Positions 9,101-18,600 of a stretch of DNA of 36,838 bases are shown here, in pieces (the stretch's first letter is position 1; the number at the start of each line of letters is the position of its first letter). Both the position numbers and the translations under genes were made by a program. Origin of the DNA: a virus; the IMG/VR virus record IMGVR_UViG_3300043470_000555, positions 1 to 36,838 of that record; one strand, written 5' to 3'. The notes below the pieces were generated by a model that did not search any database, was not told where the DNA came from, and saw only the letters and a program-made list of their open reading frames with translations.

Positions 9101-11469
9101 CTGAAGCACTACAGGAATTTGTACCATTAACTTCAACTCAATCAACTTTGCTAGAATCACGTATAGAAGAAATTGGAAGAACAACTTCAGGCAAAGGTAA
9201 AGGTCGAAGTACTACCGTTAGCACACAGCAAACTGATATTATTCAAGATATAACTCGTTCCCTTCAAGTTTCCGAAGGTCGTGTTAATGAGCAAAATCTA
9301 GGTGAATTTGTTACAAACTTCAACTTCAATCCATTTATGAGATCAAGAGAAGTTAAAATCTTGATGCACGGTTTAAGACCAAATACACGTCATTATTTCT
9401 TCTTTGATGATATTGATGTGAATTCAAGTGTTATCCCTGGCTTAGTTCCTTCATCAGATTCTGTTCGTGATGTAGTTGCAAAAGGGACTACAGTTGCAAG
9501 TGTCATTACAAATTCTAATGGTAGTCTTGCAGCAATATTCACAATACCATCTGCAGCATTCTATGTCGGCGATAGAGTTCTATTGGTATCTGATGTTGAT
9601 AATATAGATTCTGTATCATCTGCAGGAACATCTGGTGGTTCAATTACTTATAGAGCATATAATTTCTCTGTAAATAAGCAAAGTCTAACTCTCACGACAC
9701 GTGAACCTGAAATAAGAGTTTCAGAAACTTCAACAACTAGAACTGTAGTAAATAGACCTGTAGCAGTAACTACAGGAAACTCTGATCCACTAGCACAAAC
9801 ATTCTTTATAAAATCTGCAATGGCAAACGGAGCAGATTGTATCTTTGCTTCACGTGTTGACTTGTTCTTCAAGAGAAAAAGTGTTACCAACGGTGTCACA
9901 GTCATGCTAAGAGAAGTCATTAATGGCTATCCAGCTGCGGAAATAATACCTTTCTCTAAAGTGCACTTAAATGCAAGTGATGTTGCAATTTCAGATAATG
10001 GTTTGACTGCAACATCTGTATTCTTCAAAGCACCTGTAAGACTTGATGTTGAAAAAGAATATGCAATTGTTATTATGCCTGATGCAGGTGATCCTGATTA
10101 TCTAATATATACTTCAAAGGTGGGTCTAACTGATCTAATTACAGATTCTCCTGTAGTTATGGACTGGGGTGACGGTGTTCTATTCACTTCTACAAATAAT
10201 AGAGCATGGCAGTCATACCAAGATGAAGACATCAAGTTTACACTTTATAGAAGAGAATTCAGTCAATCAACTGGAACTGTAACTCTTACAAATGAAGATA
10301 ACGAGTTCTTGACTCTTTCAAATATTACTGGTGACTTCCAAAATGGAGAACTCGTATACGTACTCAAATCTGTCGGCGGTGGAACATCAAATACGATATC
10401 TCTTTCTGCTGGAAATACTACTTCTACAGGGACAGCACTTTCAACTACATACAATCAATATGACTATGTATATGTTGAAAGTGGCGCAAATAAAGATTTA
10501 ATGAAGATCGTAGAAGCTCCTACGTCGGGAGCTATGATATTTGATAAACCTTCTAAATTTACCGGATCATTTATTGCAAATCCTGCTGTAATAGGTAAAA
10601 TTGTTTACTATACCAATAGAAATCCTGAACTTATGATACTCGAAGGTTCATCAGCAAGTCTAACTAAGGTATTATCTCCTGGTGATACTATTGTAGGATT
10701 TGTAACTGAAGCATCGGCAACAATTTCAACAGTTGATAATGTTGAATTGAGTTACATGCAACCAATCATATTAAAAACAAATAACAGTGTTACTGATGTT
10801 ACAATGACTGGTACATTCACAGATCCTTCAGATACTGATGTGACATATACAAGAAATATTCCATTTAATAATAAGACAACATTTAACGAAAAAGGCTGTA
10901 TTATTTTCAGTAAATCAAATGGTGTTAAACCGTTTGACATAACATTAACTCTTACTAATGGAAATAATACTACCGCATCACCATTTGTAGATGTCGAAAC
11001 TGCTACTATGTTAGCATATCAATATAAAGTTGGTGCTAATACAGATAACACTTCTGCATATATTTCACGGACAATTGAATTGGCTGAAAATCTAGATGCA
11101 GAAGATTTTATTCTCTACACTACAGCATACAGACCCTTAAATACAAGTATTAATGTTTATGTCAAAGTTCAACATGCTTCTGATCCAGTTGCATTTGAAC
11201 TAAATGATTGGATACCATTAGAATTAGTTGAAGGTGCTGAAGTTTATTCATCAACAAGTAATACTAATGATTTTAAAGAGTTTGTATATAAATTACCAGA
11301 AACTGAAAAGGTCGGCGGTGTATTAACATATTCCAATACTTCCGGTGAATATTCTGGTTATAGAAAATTTGCTGTAAAGATAGAATTTATAGTTGATGAG
11401 GTATCCGGAAGATTACCAATCGGTTCAATACCAAGACTTCTCGATTATAGGGGGATTGCACTTACATGA
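6109..11469 (+). CDS. Large DUF4815-type baseplate/fibre-connector structural protein
   Basis: A 1786-residue protein in the slot where T4 has gp9 and gp10. The N-terminus (PIRTNLNESPYYDDYD, then RVLFRPGYAVQARELTQLQT and ILQNQVEQFGDNIF) is the hallmark opening of DUF4815 proteins in T4-like marine phages. Later segments look like separate beta domains. Around residues 1020-1110 there is a low-complexity linker (TTSGKGKGRSTTV) followed by MRSREVKILMHGLRPNTRHY. Residues about 1225-1385 resemble a jelly-roll domain (LAQTFFIKS ... RAWQSYQDEDIKFTLYRREF), and the last third is Ser/Thr-rich beta repeats. The likely role is an outer baseplate scaffold to which fibres attach, inferred from size, position and the fibre genes that follow. 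AAGGAT at 6099-6104 serves as the ribosome-binding site. The stop overlaps the next ATG (ATGA). Confidence 0.75.
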   Translation: MPIRTNLNESPYYDDYDITKQYHRVLFRPGYAVQARELTQLQTILQNQVEQFGDNIFKEGSIIKGCNFTELSALSYVKVTDTAVNIINPLLEITVNELVGGIDPETGIETFYEIEGAITGLKALIIAAAFGFETNDPDLNTFFINYLNSNEAQEKVFDQNETLEIYRYTITDDVTSVGVKVAEFSVTSRANHVGKSFGVQSAIGITYQKGHFLYAKEQIVILTKYTNVPNNISVGYRVRESLISPLTDNTLYDNSIGTPNFNAPGANRLKLEPVLIAISTVEADGDPTFFTLARYINGSAVQVRDVSQYNVLGEEMARRTFEESGNYIVRGFKTKVINTANGAIQAAVEPGVAYVKGYRIETKGEIFVPIDQLELSDTETQANQPVSFNYGSYVDIANTDSMGTLPVGTYATASLKNISNTTIGTVRVRNFTPDRVYVSNIRMGANNFSDVASIDGAAGSVKIIPTIKQKSNDTSIFNVGETFLKSVTDISIPVRKARALTNIADTFTLTSLSGEDFNVQLDDTLIVDTTQDNLQISSIVKDSSTQLTINLVAGQTPAATGTIYYNSRVQLAEPYDKLDTTLYVKATFSAGTTKYSLGFPDVYQLVSITDSGSNDVTNSFRLIENQQDHYYDLSYIEYIPGRPVPANGLMTIRVKAFKVSTATGSYFFTVDSYPNTIDLSYIPSYKTSSGTTLNLRDCVDFRPHAANTVAYASAEVLGTAPTVSTAVGANPTFTGTFLIPALNSAATLDYEYYLNRTDIITIDSYGKFSATKGKPSRKSRSPTIGDDKLVISEIYVPGFPAISSDRASQENKPALAIKSKTLGAKTYTMKEIGDLDSKISKLFYYMSVSLLEASTQNLNITDEAGITRFKNGILVDPFNDLSIADVKNPEFNASLDFTEKSLLPAVKTIPINLKYKTSSNVSLHPSSAEIDAATLATSINTPLITQPYATSFRNCVSNFYDYIGTGFLFPEYDGAYDTVTAPSPNINIDIATPFIEYTEALQEFVPLTSTQSTLLESRIEEIGRTTSGKGKGRSTTVSTQQTDIIQDITRSLQVSEGRVNEQNLGEFVTNFNFNPFMRSREVKILMHGLRPNTRHYFFFDDIDVNSSVIPGLVPSSDSVRDVVAKGTTVASVITNSNGSLAAIFTIPSAAFYVGDRVLLVSDVDNIDSVSSAGTSGGSITYRAYNFSVNKQSLTLTTREPEIRVSETSTTRTVVNRPVAVTTGNSDPLAQTFFIKSAMANGADCIFASRVDLFFKRKSVTNGVTVMLREVINGYPAAEIIPFSKVHLNASDVAISDNGLTATSVFFKAPVRLDVEKEYAIVIMPDAGDPDYLIYTSKVGLTDLITDSPVVMDWGDGVLFTSTNNRAWQSYQDEDIKFTLYRREFSQSTGTVTLTNEDNEFLTLSNITGDFQNGELVYVLKSVGGGTSNTISLSAGNTTSTGTALSTTYNQYDYVYVESGANKDLMKIVEAPTSGAMIFDKPSKFTGSFIANPAVIGKIVYYTNRNPELMILEGSSASLTKVLSPGDTIVGFVTEASATISTVDNVELSYMQPIILKTNNSVTDVTMTGTFTDPSDTDVTYTRNIPFNNKTTFNEKGCIIFSKSNGVKPFDITLTLTNGNNTTASPFVDVETATMLAYQYKVGANTDNTSAYISRTIELAENLDAEDFILYTTAYRPLNTSINVYVKVQHASDPVAFELNDWIPLELVEGAEVYSSTSNTNDFKEFVYKLPETEKVGGVLTYSNTSGEYSGYRKFAVKIEFIVDEVSGRLPIGSIPRLLDYRGIALT

Positions 11470-11666
11470 TTAGAGACGAAAGAACAAAGGCATTAATTAA
11501 TACCGATGCGGATGCCCTTTATAAATACAAAATGGAAAGAGATAAAGTACGAAAGATGACTTCTATGCAGAAAGAAATAGATCATCTTTATTCTCAAGTA
11601 GAAAATTTATATAAACTCTTAGAAGATAGAATAGAGAAGAATAATGGCAAAATCCGCAATAACTGA
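11466..11666 (+). CDS. Small coiled-coil protein
   Basis: A 66-residue, highly charged protein (MIRDERTKALINTDADALYK ...). From about residue 25 to the end it has a heptad-like run (MTSMQKEIDHLYSQVENLYKLLED) that should form a coiled coil. It has no signal peptide or membrane segment. It is coupled on both sides: its ATG overlaps the upstream stop (ATGA), and its last 23 bases overlap the start of the following S74 fibre gene in another frame. Short coiled-coil proteins between baseplate and fibre genes are common in T4-like phages and may act as fibre attachment or oligomerisation pieces. I do not recognise a named family. Confidence 0.75.
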   Translation: MIRDERTKALINTDADALYKYKMERDKVRKMTSMQKEIDHLYSQVENLYKLLEDRIEKNNGKIRNN

Positions 11667-12885
11667 AGTATCTGCTAATAATACATTTCAAGTTTGGTTA
11701 GACAAAACAAATGAACTTGTAAATCTTGTTCAAAGTGATATAGTTACTGCTTCTCTTGCTTCTGCAAATGGTGACATTACAATCGGTAATGCAACACTTG
11801 ATGGTAATTTTAGAGCCAATACTATAACTGCATTTGACCTATTAAGAGTAGATTCTATAAGTCCAAATGTTGGATCTACAGCAATAGAATTTACTGCTCC
11901 AGTTAATATAGTCACAAACCAGACAGTTTTGGAAAGACTTTCAAGTACAACTGGCCCGAGATTATCATTTTATAATACTATAGACTCTGATTGGCAAATT
12001 GGTTTTGAAAATAATACAACAAAGAAGTTTGTAATTACTAATGGCGGAGGTGCTCTTAAATTAGATACTTCCGGAAATCTAGAAATCACTGGTATTTTTT
12101 CTGGTACTGCTCAAACCGCAAATACAGTCACTCTTGTCGCTACAAATACCACAAATGCTACACATTTTCCAGTTTTTGTGGATGCAGCAACTGGAAATGA
12201 AAATGTAAGAACAGATACTGGTTTTACATATAATCCAAGTACTGGTGCTTTAACTGCGACAGGCTTTGTTGGAGCATTAACTGGTAGCGTCACAGGTAAT
12301 GTTACAGGAAATGTAACTGGTAACGTATCTGGTAGTGCTGGTTCTGTAACTAGTTTCACAGGTCGTACCACTAATGATCTCAGTGAAGGTACAACTAATC
12401 GTTATTACACCGATCCTCGCGCGCGACTTGCAATTAGTGGATCCACAGGTGTCACGTATAATGCTACAAGCGGTGCTATATCTATAGGCCAAGCGGTTGG
12501 CATCGGTAACAATGTGCAATTTGCAAATCTTACTACAACCGGAACTATTTCTTCAACTGGCGCAATATCATCAAATGGTGACATTACAGCATTCGCATCA
12601 TCATCTGATATACGAAAGAAAGAAAATATTGTAAGAATAGATAATGCACTTGAAAAGGTTCTGCAAATAGGCGGTTATACTTACAACTTTAAAAATGATG
12701 ATAGAAAAATAACCGGTGTTATTGCTCAAGAATTAGAAAAAGTATTACCAGAAGCAGTCTATGAAATAGATGATGAAGCATTTGGCGGAAAATCTAAAGC
12801 TGTACGATATGGTAATATTGTTGGTCTTCTTATAGAAGCTATTAAAGAGTTAAAAACAGAATTAGACGAAATAAAAGGAAGATAA
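11644..12885 (+). CDS. Tail fibre protein with C-terminal S74 chaperone domain
   Basis: A 413-residue fibre-type protein. The N-terminal two-thirds is Thr/Asn/Gly-rich beta sequence, including a tandem GNVTGNVTGNVSGS stretch near residue 222 and a TNDLSEGTTNRYYTDPRAR segment typical of phage fibre shafts. The C-terminal ~95 residues form a Peptidase_S74 intramolecular chaperone: SSDIRKKENI with the putative nucleophile Ser321, then YTYNFKNDDRKITGVIAQEL, and a final long helix LLIEAIKELKTELDEIKGR. In the S74 family this domain drives trimerisation of the fibre and then cuts itself off just before the serine. The gene starts inside the preceding coiled-coil gene. A TATAAATA lies 124 bases upstream at 11520. 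Confidence 0.85.
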   Translation: MAKSAITEVSANNTFQVWLDKTNELVNLVQSDIVTASLASANGDITIGNATLDGNFRANTITAFDLLRVDSISPNVGSTAIEFTAPVNIVTNQTVLERLSSTTGPRLSFYNTIDSDWQIGFENNTTKKFVITNGGGALKLDTSGNLEITGIFSGTAQTANTVTLVATNTTNATHFPVFVDAATGNENVRTDTGFTYNPSTGALTATGFVGALTGSVTGNVTGNVTGNVSGSAGSVTSFTGRTTNDLSEGTTNRYYTDPRARLAISGSTGVTYNATSGAISIGQAVGIGNNVQFANLTTTGTISSTGAISSNGDITAFASSSDIRKKENIVRIDNALEKVLQIGGYTYNFKNDDRKITGVIAQELEKVLPEAVYEIDDEAFGGKSKAVRYGNIVGLLIEAIKELKTELDEIKGR

Positions 12886-12914
12886 AATGCTTTTACCATC
12901 TTTCGGCATTTTAT
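12882..12914 (+). terminator. AT-rich hairpin, possible weak terminator
   Basis: ATAAAATGC (12882-12890) pairs exactly with GCATTTTAT (12906-12914) around a 15-base loop. A short T-run (CTTTTT) follows about six bases later, and a late promoter starts 69 bases downstream. The stem is mostly A-T, so termination would be weak. The position between a finished operon and a new late promoter is the main support. Confidence 0.3.
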
Positions 12915-12973
12915 GTAAACTTTTTAAAGAAAATGATAAAGACCAGTGTTATGTTAGAGTCAGAATAATATGA
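12887..12973 (+). CDS. Possible 28-residue small protein
   Basis: An ATG one base after the S74 fibre stop opens a 28-codon frame ending at TGA 12971-12973. The product is MLLPSFGILCKLF followed by a charged tail (KENDKDQCYVRVRII), so it has a short hydrophobic N-terminus too short for a clear membrane helix. The support is a good ribosome-binding site (AAGGAAG at 12875-12881, about six bases before the ATG) and the operon-like spacing. It ends just before the late promoter at 12983. No family recognised. It could be chance, since a 28-codon frame is weak evidence on its own. Confidence 0.3.
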   Translation: MLLPSFGILCKLFKENDKDQCYVRVRII

Positions 12974-12982
12974 TTCTAAAAT

Positions 12983-12990
12983 TATAAATA
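12983..12990 (+). promoter_or_regulatory. T4-type late promoter for fibre module A
   Basis: Exact TATAAATA, the T4 late-promoter octamer read by the gp55/gp33/gp45 late system. It sits in the 125-base gap before the 13011 gene, 28 bases upstream of its ATG, with no -35 element needed for this class. An AAAAAAGG ribosome-binding site follows at 12994-13001. Confidence 0.7.
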
Positions 12991-13010
12991 ACTAAAAAAG
13001 GTATAGTTAA

Positions 13011-15188
13011 ATGTCAAAAATCTCTCAATTAGGTCCATTACTTGCAGATGAAACTGCATCCAGCGACCTTTTTGTTATGGTAAATCTTGTGCAAGGTGAC
13101 AATGGTACAAAAAATATCACAAGATCTGAACTAGCAAAAGCCTTACAAAAAGAACCTTTTACTAATATCAATATAACTGGTGGCACTATAAACAATGTCA
13201 CAATGTCAAATAGTGTAATTAATACTACTTCCATTGCAAGTCCTACTATTAGCAATCCAGCAATTACTGGTGGTTCTATTTCCAGTGCTACAATCAATAC
13301 AAGTACTATAAATAATTCAGCATTAAATCAACCAATATTTGGAAATTTAAATGAATACGCGGCACCGTTAGATGATAATGATGAATTTATAATCCGTGAA
13401 GCACAAAATGGATCTACTGTTACAATTAAATTCTCTGATTTAAATGATGAAATTGCAGAGCAGTTAAAGAAAGTAAACAAAGTGTATGTAGCTGCTGATG
13501 CTGACGCCGGCGGCAATGGAAGTTATATGAAACCATATCAAACACTAGAACAAGCATTTGCTTTTATGAATTCAATAAATTATCCAATTTCAATTTCAGT
13601 AATGCCAGGTAATTACTATACGGAAGGGAATCTTTCACTTCCAGATAAATGTTCAGTCGTGTCAACAAATGGTCAATATGCAACAAATATACATCTATAT
13701 GATCCAACTAATGGACCGGGTGTAGATTGGTACTTACATGATCCAATCGAAGAAAATTGTTTCTTGGTCGGATCTGGATGCTATATTCAAGGTTTCGGTT
13801 TCAGAAATATGAGAGTAGATGATTTTGATGATCCTACAAAAGGATTTGCTGTTGCATTCAGACCAGGTGCTACAATACTTAGATCGCCATATATAAAAGA
13901 TTGCAGTCAGGTAAGTAACTATACAGAAAGAGCTATTGCGGCGCCGTTAGATCCAGTTAATGCTAATCCTCTTGTTGGTAGAGGTGGCGGTGTTCTTCTT
14001 GCAGATCGCGCGGTTTTAGATTATGATACAATTTTCCCATATATGTTAGCTTTTGGTGCTACACCAAGATCGCCAAATGGGATGGGATATGTTGCAAAGA
14101 ATGGTGCTGGCATTAACGGTATCGGTTCTATTACAATTTTCCAAAGATGTGCTTTCTATGCACTTAATGGTGGTCAAGTCACACTCAATAACTCCGGCAC
14201 ACAATTCGGTGATATATCAATGCGGGCCAAAGGTTTTACCTATGTAGTAGAACCATATGAATTAACTGGTGTAGAAAAGAATGATTTAATTTTTGCAAAT
14301 ACAGCAGCAGAAACAATAGATAATGCACGTGACGATATTATAGAAGATATGTGGGAACGAATATACAGCGACTATGTTGTAGGTCTTGGATATGAAATAG
14401 ATGAAGCACTTACTAGACGAGATGCAAACAGTTTTATTCAATCAATTTATTATGATTTAATTTCAGCAGGCCAAACAAGTTCTAGAAACTTTGCAGCTTC
14501 ATTCTTTGACTATAAGGCAGATCACGTATTTCAAGTATTTAATCCATCGGATGAAGATGCAATATATATTGGAAGTGTTTCCGCTATTAGCGGTGAAGGC
14601 GGTCTTCCAGATGCAAATACAGTAGAACCAAATTCAGCATATATTGTTTATGATCCGGATGGAGAACCTATAAATATATATAAAGGTGATGTTTATGTTT
14701 CCGATGGATCTACTTGGACCAATACTGGTCCTAATGATACAACATTGCTAGATTCATTTATATTTGCATACGAAAGAATGAAAATATATATGTTAACATT
14801 GACTGCAGATACAGCGCAGCAGGATATGATCTCTACATTAATTAATAACATTATTATTAAAACTTTGTTGAATCCATCTAAACTATTATTTGGCAGTCTT
14901 ATTGAAAGTTTGGCACATCAGTTTAACTTGGCGGGCGCAGGTGTAAATAAAAATGCGCTGCCACTTAACTTCAGAAGAGTCGGAAAGCCATTGCCTGCTA
15001 GCGGATCAGTATTAAAGGAAGATAGTGGTCGAGTAAGATGGTCAGGTGCAGATGAATTAAACAACCAGTATTTTGCTGGAGGTTTAAAAATTAACGGTAG
15101 GACCGGTCGTCTGGAAGGAAGACCTTTCACATCATCAGTTAGAAGATTAGCAAGAAGAGCAGCAAATAGTAGGGTATCAATTACATGA
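13011..15188 (+). CDS. Beta-helix-like tail fibre protein, module A
   Basis: A 725-residue fibre protein. Residues about 45-110 carry a short-repeat region rich in T, S, N and I (TISNPAITGGSISSATINTS), which suggests a beta-helix or pentapeptide-like shaft. Residues about 155-420 look like a pectate-lyase-type beta-helix (YVAADADAGGNGS ... YQTLEQAF ... ISVMPGNYYTEG), but I see no catalytic motif, so a structural or binding role is more likely than an enzyme. This part is clearly paralogous to the 33211 gene: both have PLVGRG-GV, GATP-S-NG-GYVAKNGA and TQFGD-M in the same order, and both end in a GGxKI-TGxLxGxPF segment followed by an Arg/Ala-rich tail. It is first in an operon behind TATAAATA at 12983. 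Its stop overlaps the next ATG (ATGA). Confidence 0.8.
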   Translation: MSKISQLGPLLADETASSDLFVMVNLVQGDNGTKNITRSELAKALQKEPFTNINITGGTINNVTMSNSVINTTSIASPTISNPAITGGSISSATINTSTINNSALNQPIFGNLNEYAAPLDDNDEFIIREAQNGSTVTIKFSDLNDEIAEQLKKVNKVYVAADADAGGNGSYMKPYQTLEQAFAFMNSINYPISISVMPGNYYTEGNLSLPDKCSVVSTNGQYATNIHLYDPTNGPGVDWYLHDPIEENCFLVGSGCYIQGFGFRNMRVDDFDDPTKGFAVAFRPGATILRSPYIKDCSQVSNYTERAIAAPLDPVNANPLVGRGGGVLLADRAVLDYDTIFPYMLAFGATPRSPNGMGYVAKNGAGINGIGSITIFQRCAFYALNGGQVTLNNSGTQFGDISMRAKGFTYVVEPYELTGVEKNDLIFANTAAETIDNARDDIIEDMWERIYSDYVVGLGYEIDEALTRRDANSFIQSIYYDLISAGQTSSRNFAASFFDYKADHVFQVFNPSDEDAIYIGSVSAISGEGGLPDANTVEPNSAYIVYDPDGEPINIYKGDVYVSDGSTWTNTGPNDTTLLDSFIFAYERMKIYMLTLTADTAQQDMISTLINNIIIKTLLNPSKLLFGSLIESLAHQFNLAGAGVNKNALPLNFRRVGKPLPASGSVLKEDSGRVRWSGADELNNQYFAGGLKINGRTGRLEGRPFTSSVRRLARRAANSRVSIT

Positions 15189-15631
15189 CAATAACAAAAC
15201 TTATAACAAGTCAGGCTCCTGATGCAAAACCCGTCGGAGTTTCTAAATCTATAACTAGTGCTGGTTGGACTACTTTAATAGAAGTGCCAGAATATGAAAT
15301 ACCCGAAGAAACATTCGGCGGGGGAACCATTACTGTACCAGGTGTTGCTGAAATTATCAGCCCTTTACTTATTACTAATATAAGTGCGGCAAGCATCGAT
15401 GTAGATATACGAATTTATAGAAATACCGATACTACTAACTATTTAATTGCTACACAATTACCAATACCAGCATTTGATATTTTGCCACTTCCGTTAAATG
15501 GTCAATTTATTGCTAGTGGTGATAAACTAGAAATTACTAGTTCTGCAGCTAGTGGCATTAATGTGACAATATCTTATACAGTGGGTCAAGCTGAACAGGA
15601 TGATGTAGACGGAATAGTGGAGACCGTATAA
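15185..15631 (+). CDS. Small beta-rich fibre-module protein, module A
   Basis: A 148-residue protein with alternating hydrophobic strands, few charged residues, no Cys and no signal peptide; a compact beta-sandwich is likely. I do not recognise a named family. It sits between a beta-helix fibre and a collagen-like fibre. The same position in module B is held by a 154-residue protein (34839-35303) with a similar pattern: an early I/VxEAPxF-xxP type strand (here TLIEVPEYEIPEE), then a VP-or-IP strand before a PLxG turn (here LPIPAFDILPLPLNGQ), then GDxLxIT. The likely role is a fibre joint or cap, inferred only from that conserved arrangement. It is coupled to both neighbours: ATGA at its start and a one-base stop/start overlap at its end. 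Confidence 0.7.
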   Translation: MTITKLITSQAPDAKPVGVSKSITSAGWTTLIEVPEYEIPEETFGGGTITVPGVAEIISPLLITNISAASIDVDIRIYRNTDTTNYLIATQLPIPAFDILPLPLNGQFIASGDKLEITSSAASGINVTISYTVGQAEQDDVDGIVETV

Positions 15632-18600
15632 TGGCTTTTAGGACAATCCGCGGTAAAACTTCTCTTCTTGGACAAGGATCTAAGTTAGAAACACCAATTA
15701 ACCTAGACCCTCAAAACTTTGAGGGTGCTATTGTTTATGGTGATGATACATTTGTTTACTATTCAAATGGAACTCTGTGGATTAGATTAAATGAAGGTCT
15801 CCAAGGTTTACAAGGACTTCAGGGTATCCAAGGTTTGCAGGGATTTCAAGGCTTGCAGGGTATACCTGGTCAAGGATTACAGGGTCTACAAGGTTACCAA
15901 GGTATACAAGGTATTCAAGGCCAGGTAGGTCAAGGTATTCAAGGTATCCAGGGACCTCAAGGCATTCAGGGCGAACAAGGTACACAAGGAATTCAGGGCC
16001 CTCAAGGAATTCAGGGCCAACAAGGTATTCAGGGAACTCAAGGTATAATAGGACCTCAGGGTCTCCAGGGATCACAGGGTGTTCAAGGTAATCAGGGTAT
16101 TCAGGGTCAGCAAGGTATTCAAGGTTCCACTGGTGAGCAAGGTATTCAGGGTCTTGTCGGGCAGCAAGGACTTCAAGGTATACAAGGTTCAATAGGAATT
16201 CAAGGTATACAGGGTGCTCAAGGCATTCAAGGAACTCAAGGTATTCAAGGAACTCAGGGAACACAAGGTGAACAGGGTATTCAAGGAACTCAGGGTGAAC
16301 AAGGTATTCAAGGAATACAGGGTACTATAGGACCACAAGGAATACAAGGAACTCAGGGGAACCAGGGAACTCAAGGTGTTCAAGGAACTCAGGGGAACCA
16401 GGGAACTCAAGGTGTTCAAGGTACACAGGGTATTCAAGGTACTCAAGGGCCACAGGGTATTCAGGGACTTGTCGGTCAGCAAGGACTTCAAGGTATACAA
16501 GGTTCGATAGGAACTCAAGGTATTCAAGGTACACAGGGGACACAGGGTATTCAGGGGCCACAGGGTACTCAAGGTGTTCAAGGTATCCAAGGATATCAAG
16601 GAATTCAGGGATCTCAAGGTATTCAGGGGCCACAGGGTACTCAAGGTGTTCAAGGTACTCAAGGTCGCCAAGGTCTTCAAGGAACTTATGGGCCATCATT
16701 AACAATTATCGGATCTGTTCTTGATGTTTCAAATTACACACCCCCAGATGATGAACAAGATGTTTTAAATACTGCATTTAACACTGCAGTTGCGGGCAAT
16801 GGTGTGATAGATCAAGCATCTGGCAATCTCTGGGTTTATGATGGTGTTAATTGGAACAATGTTGGACAAATTCAAGGTCCACAAGGCGCCCAAGGTACAC
16901 AGGGTATAACAGGATCAGGAATTCAAGGTATTATTGGAAGCCAAGGTATTCAAGGTAATCAAGGTATCCAGGGGCCGCAAGGAACTCAAGGAACTCAAGG
17001 TATCCAGGGACCACAAGGTATCCAAGGACCTCAGGGTATTCAAGGTTCTATTGGCATTCAAGGTATTCAGGGTCCACAAGGTATCCAAGGGACACAGGGT
17101 ACTCAGGGTATTCAAGGTTCTATTGGTTCCCAAGGTATTCAAGGCTCTATTGGTTTCCAAGGTATTCAAGGCACTCAGGGTGAACAGGGTGTCCAAGGTA
17201 TACAAGGTTTGATAGGAACTCAAGGTATTCAGGGACCACAGGGTATTCAAGGAACTCAAGGCCGACAAGGTATTCAAGGTCTATTTGGTATTCAAGGTAA
17301 CCAAGGTATTCAGGGTAACCAAGGTATTCAAGGTCTATTTGGTATTCAAGGTATTCAGGGTATTCAAGGTTCTATTGGTATTCAAGGTATTCAGGGACCA
17401 CAGGGTATTCAAGGATCTCAAGGTATTCAGGGTATACAAGGATCTATTGGCGCTCAAGGTATTCAAGGCACTCAAGGTATTCAAGGCACTCAAGGTATTA
17501 TTGGAAGCCAAGGTATTCAAGGTAATCAAGGTACTCAAGGTATACAAGGTCAAGTAGGACAGGGTATTCAAGGTTTACAAGGACCTCAAGGTCAACAAGG
17601 TGTGCAAGGAACTCAGGGCCCGCAAGGAACTCAAGGTGTTCAAGGTCAAATCGGTCAACAAGGTATCCAAGGCTCTCAGGGTGTTCAAGGTATTCAAGGC
17701 ATTCTTGGTAATCAAGGTATTCAAGGTATTTCAGGATTTGTCGGAGCAGTAGGTTCTCAAGGTGTCCAAGGTATTCAAGGTCTATTTGGTAATCAAGGTA
17801 TTCAAGGCCGTCAAGGTATTATAGGGCCAATAGGTGTTCAAGGTCTAAGAGGCGCTCAAGGTGTCCAAGGAACTCAAGGAACTCAGGGTGTTCAAGGTTT
17901 ACAAGGTCTTGTTGGCCAAGGTATTCAGGGACTTCAAGGTGTTCAAGGTACATTCGGACCTGCGCTTACTGTTATTGGAAGTATTAGTGTAGCAAGTGAT
18001 GCGGCACTTAAAATTGCGTTTCCAAGTGCAGTTTCAGGTAATGCTGTAATTGAAACCAGTACCGGTAAATTATGGGTTTATGATGGTGTAAATTGGTCTG
18101 AAGTAGGTCAATTCGTTGGAGCTCAAGGTATTCAGGGGCGCCAAGGTGTTCAAGGCATTCAGGGACTTGTTGGTCAAGGCATACAAGGTATTCAGGGACC
18201 TCAAGGTACTCAAGGTCTACAAGGTGTCCAAGGAATTCAAGGTTCAACTGGGTCTCAAGGTAGACAAGGTGTCCAAGGTATACAAGGTCTTGTGGGCCAA
18301 GGCCTACAGGGGCTTCAAGGTCGACAAGGTATACAGGGTGTTCCTGGGTCATTTGCCGCTCAAGGTATCCAGGGTGTTCAAGGTATATCCGGTCAAAGTT
18401 TCAATCAAGGCCTACAAGGTGTTCAGGGTACACAAGGCCGTCAAGGTTTCCAGGGAATATCGGGTCAAAGTTTTAACCAAGGTGTTCAAGGTGTTCAAGG
18501 GCAATCTGGTTCCGCAGTATTACAAGGTTTCCAGGGACTTCAAGGTACCGATGGTTTGTTTGCAGGACAAGGTATTCAAGGTCGCCAAGGTGTCCAAGGC

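Noticed and set aside
14669-14676. TATAAATA inside the module A beta-helix fibre gene
   Set aside because: It lies more than 500 bases before the next gene, and a few chance copies are expected in DNA this AT-rich. I do not call it a promoter.
15782-17571. Several frames on both strands with LEYLE, NTLST or KVFKV repeats
   Set aside because: These are out-of-frame readings of the Gln-rich collagen repeats, with no ribosome-binding sites and no independent composition.
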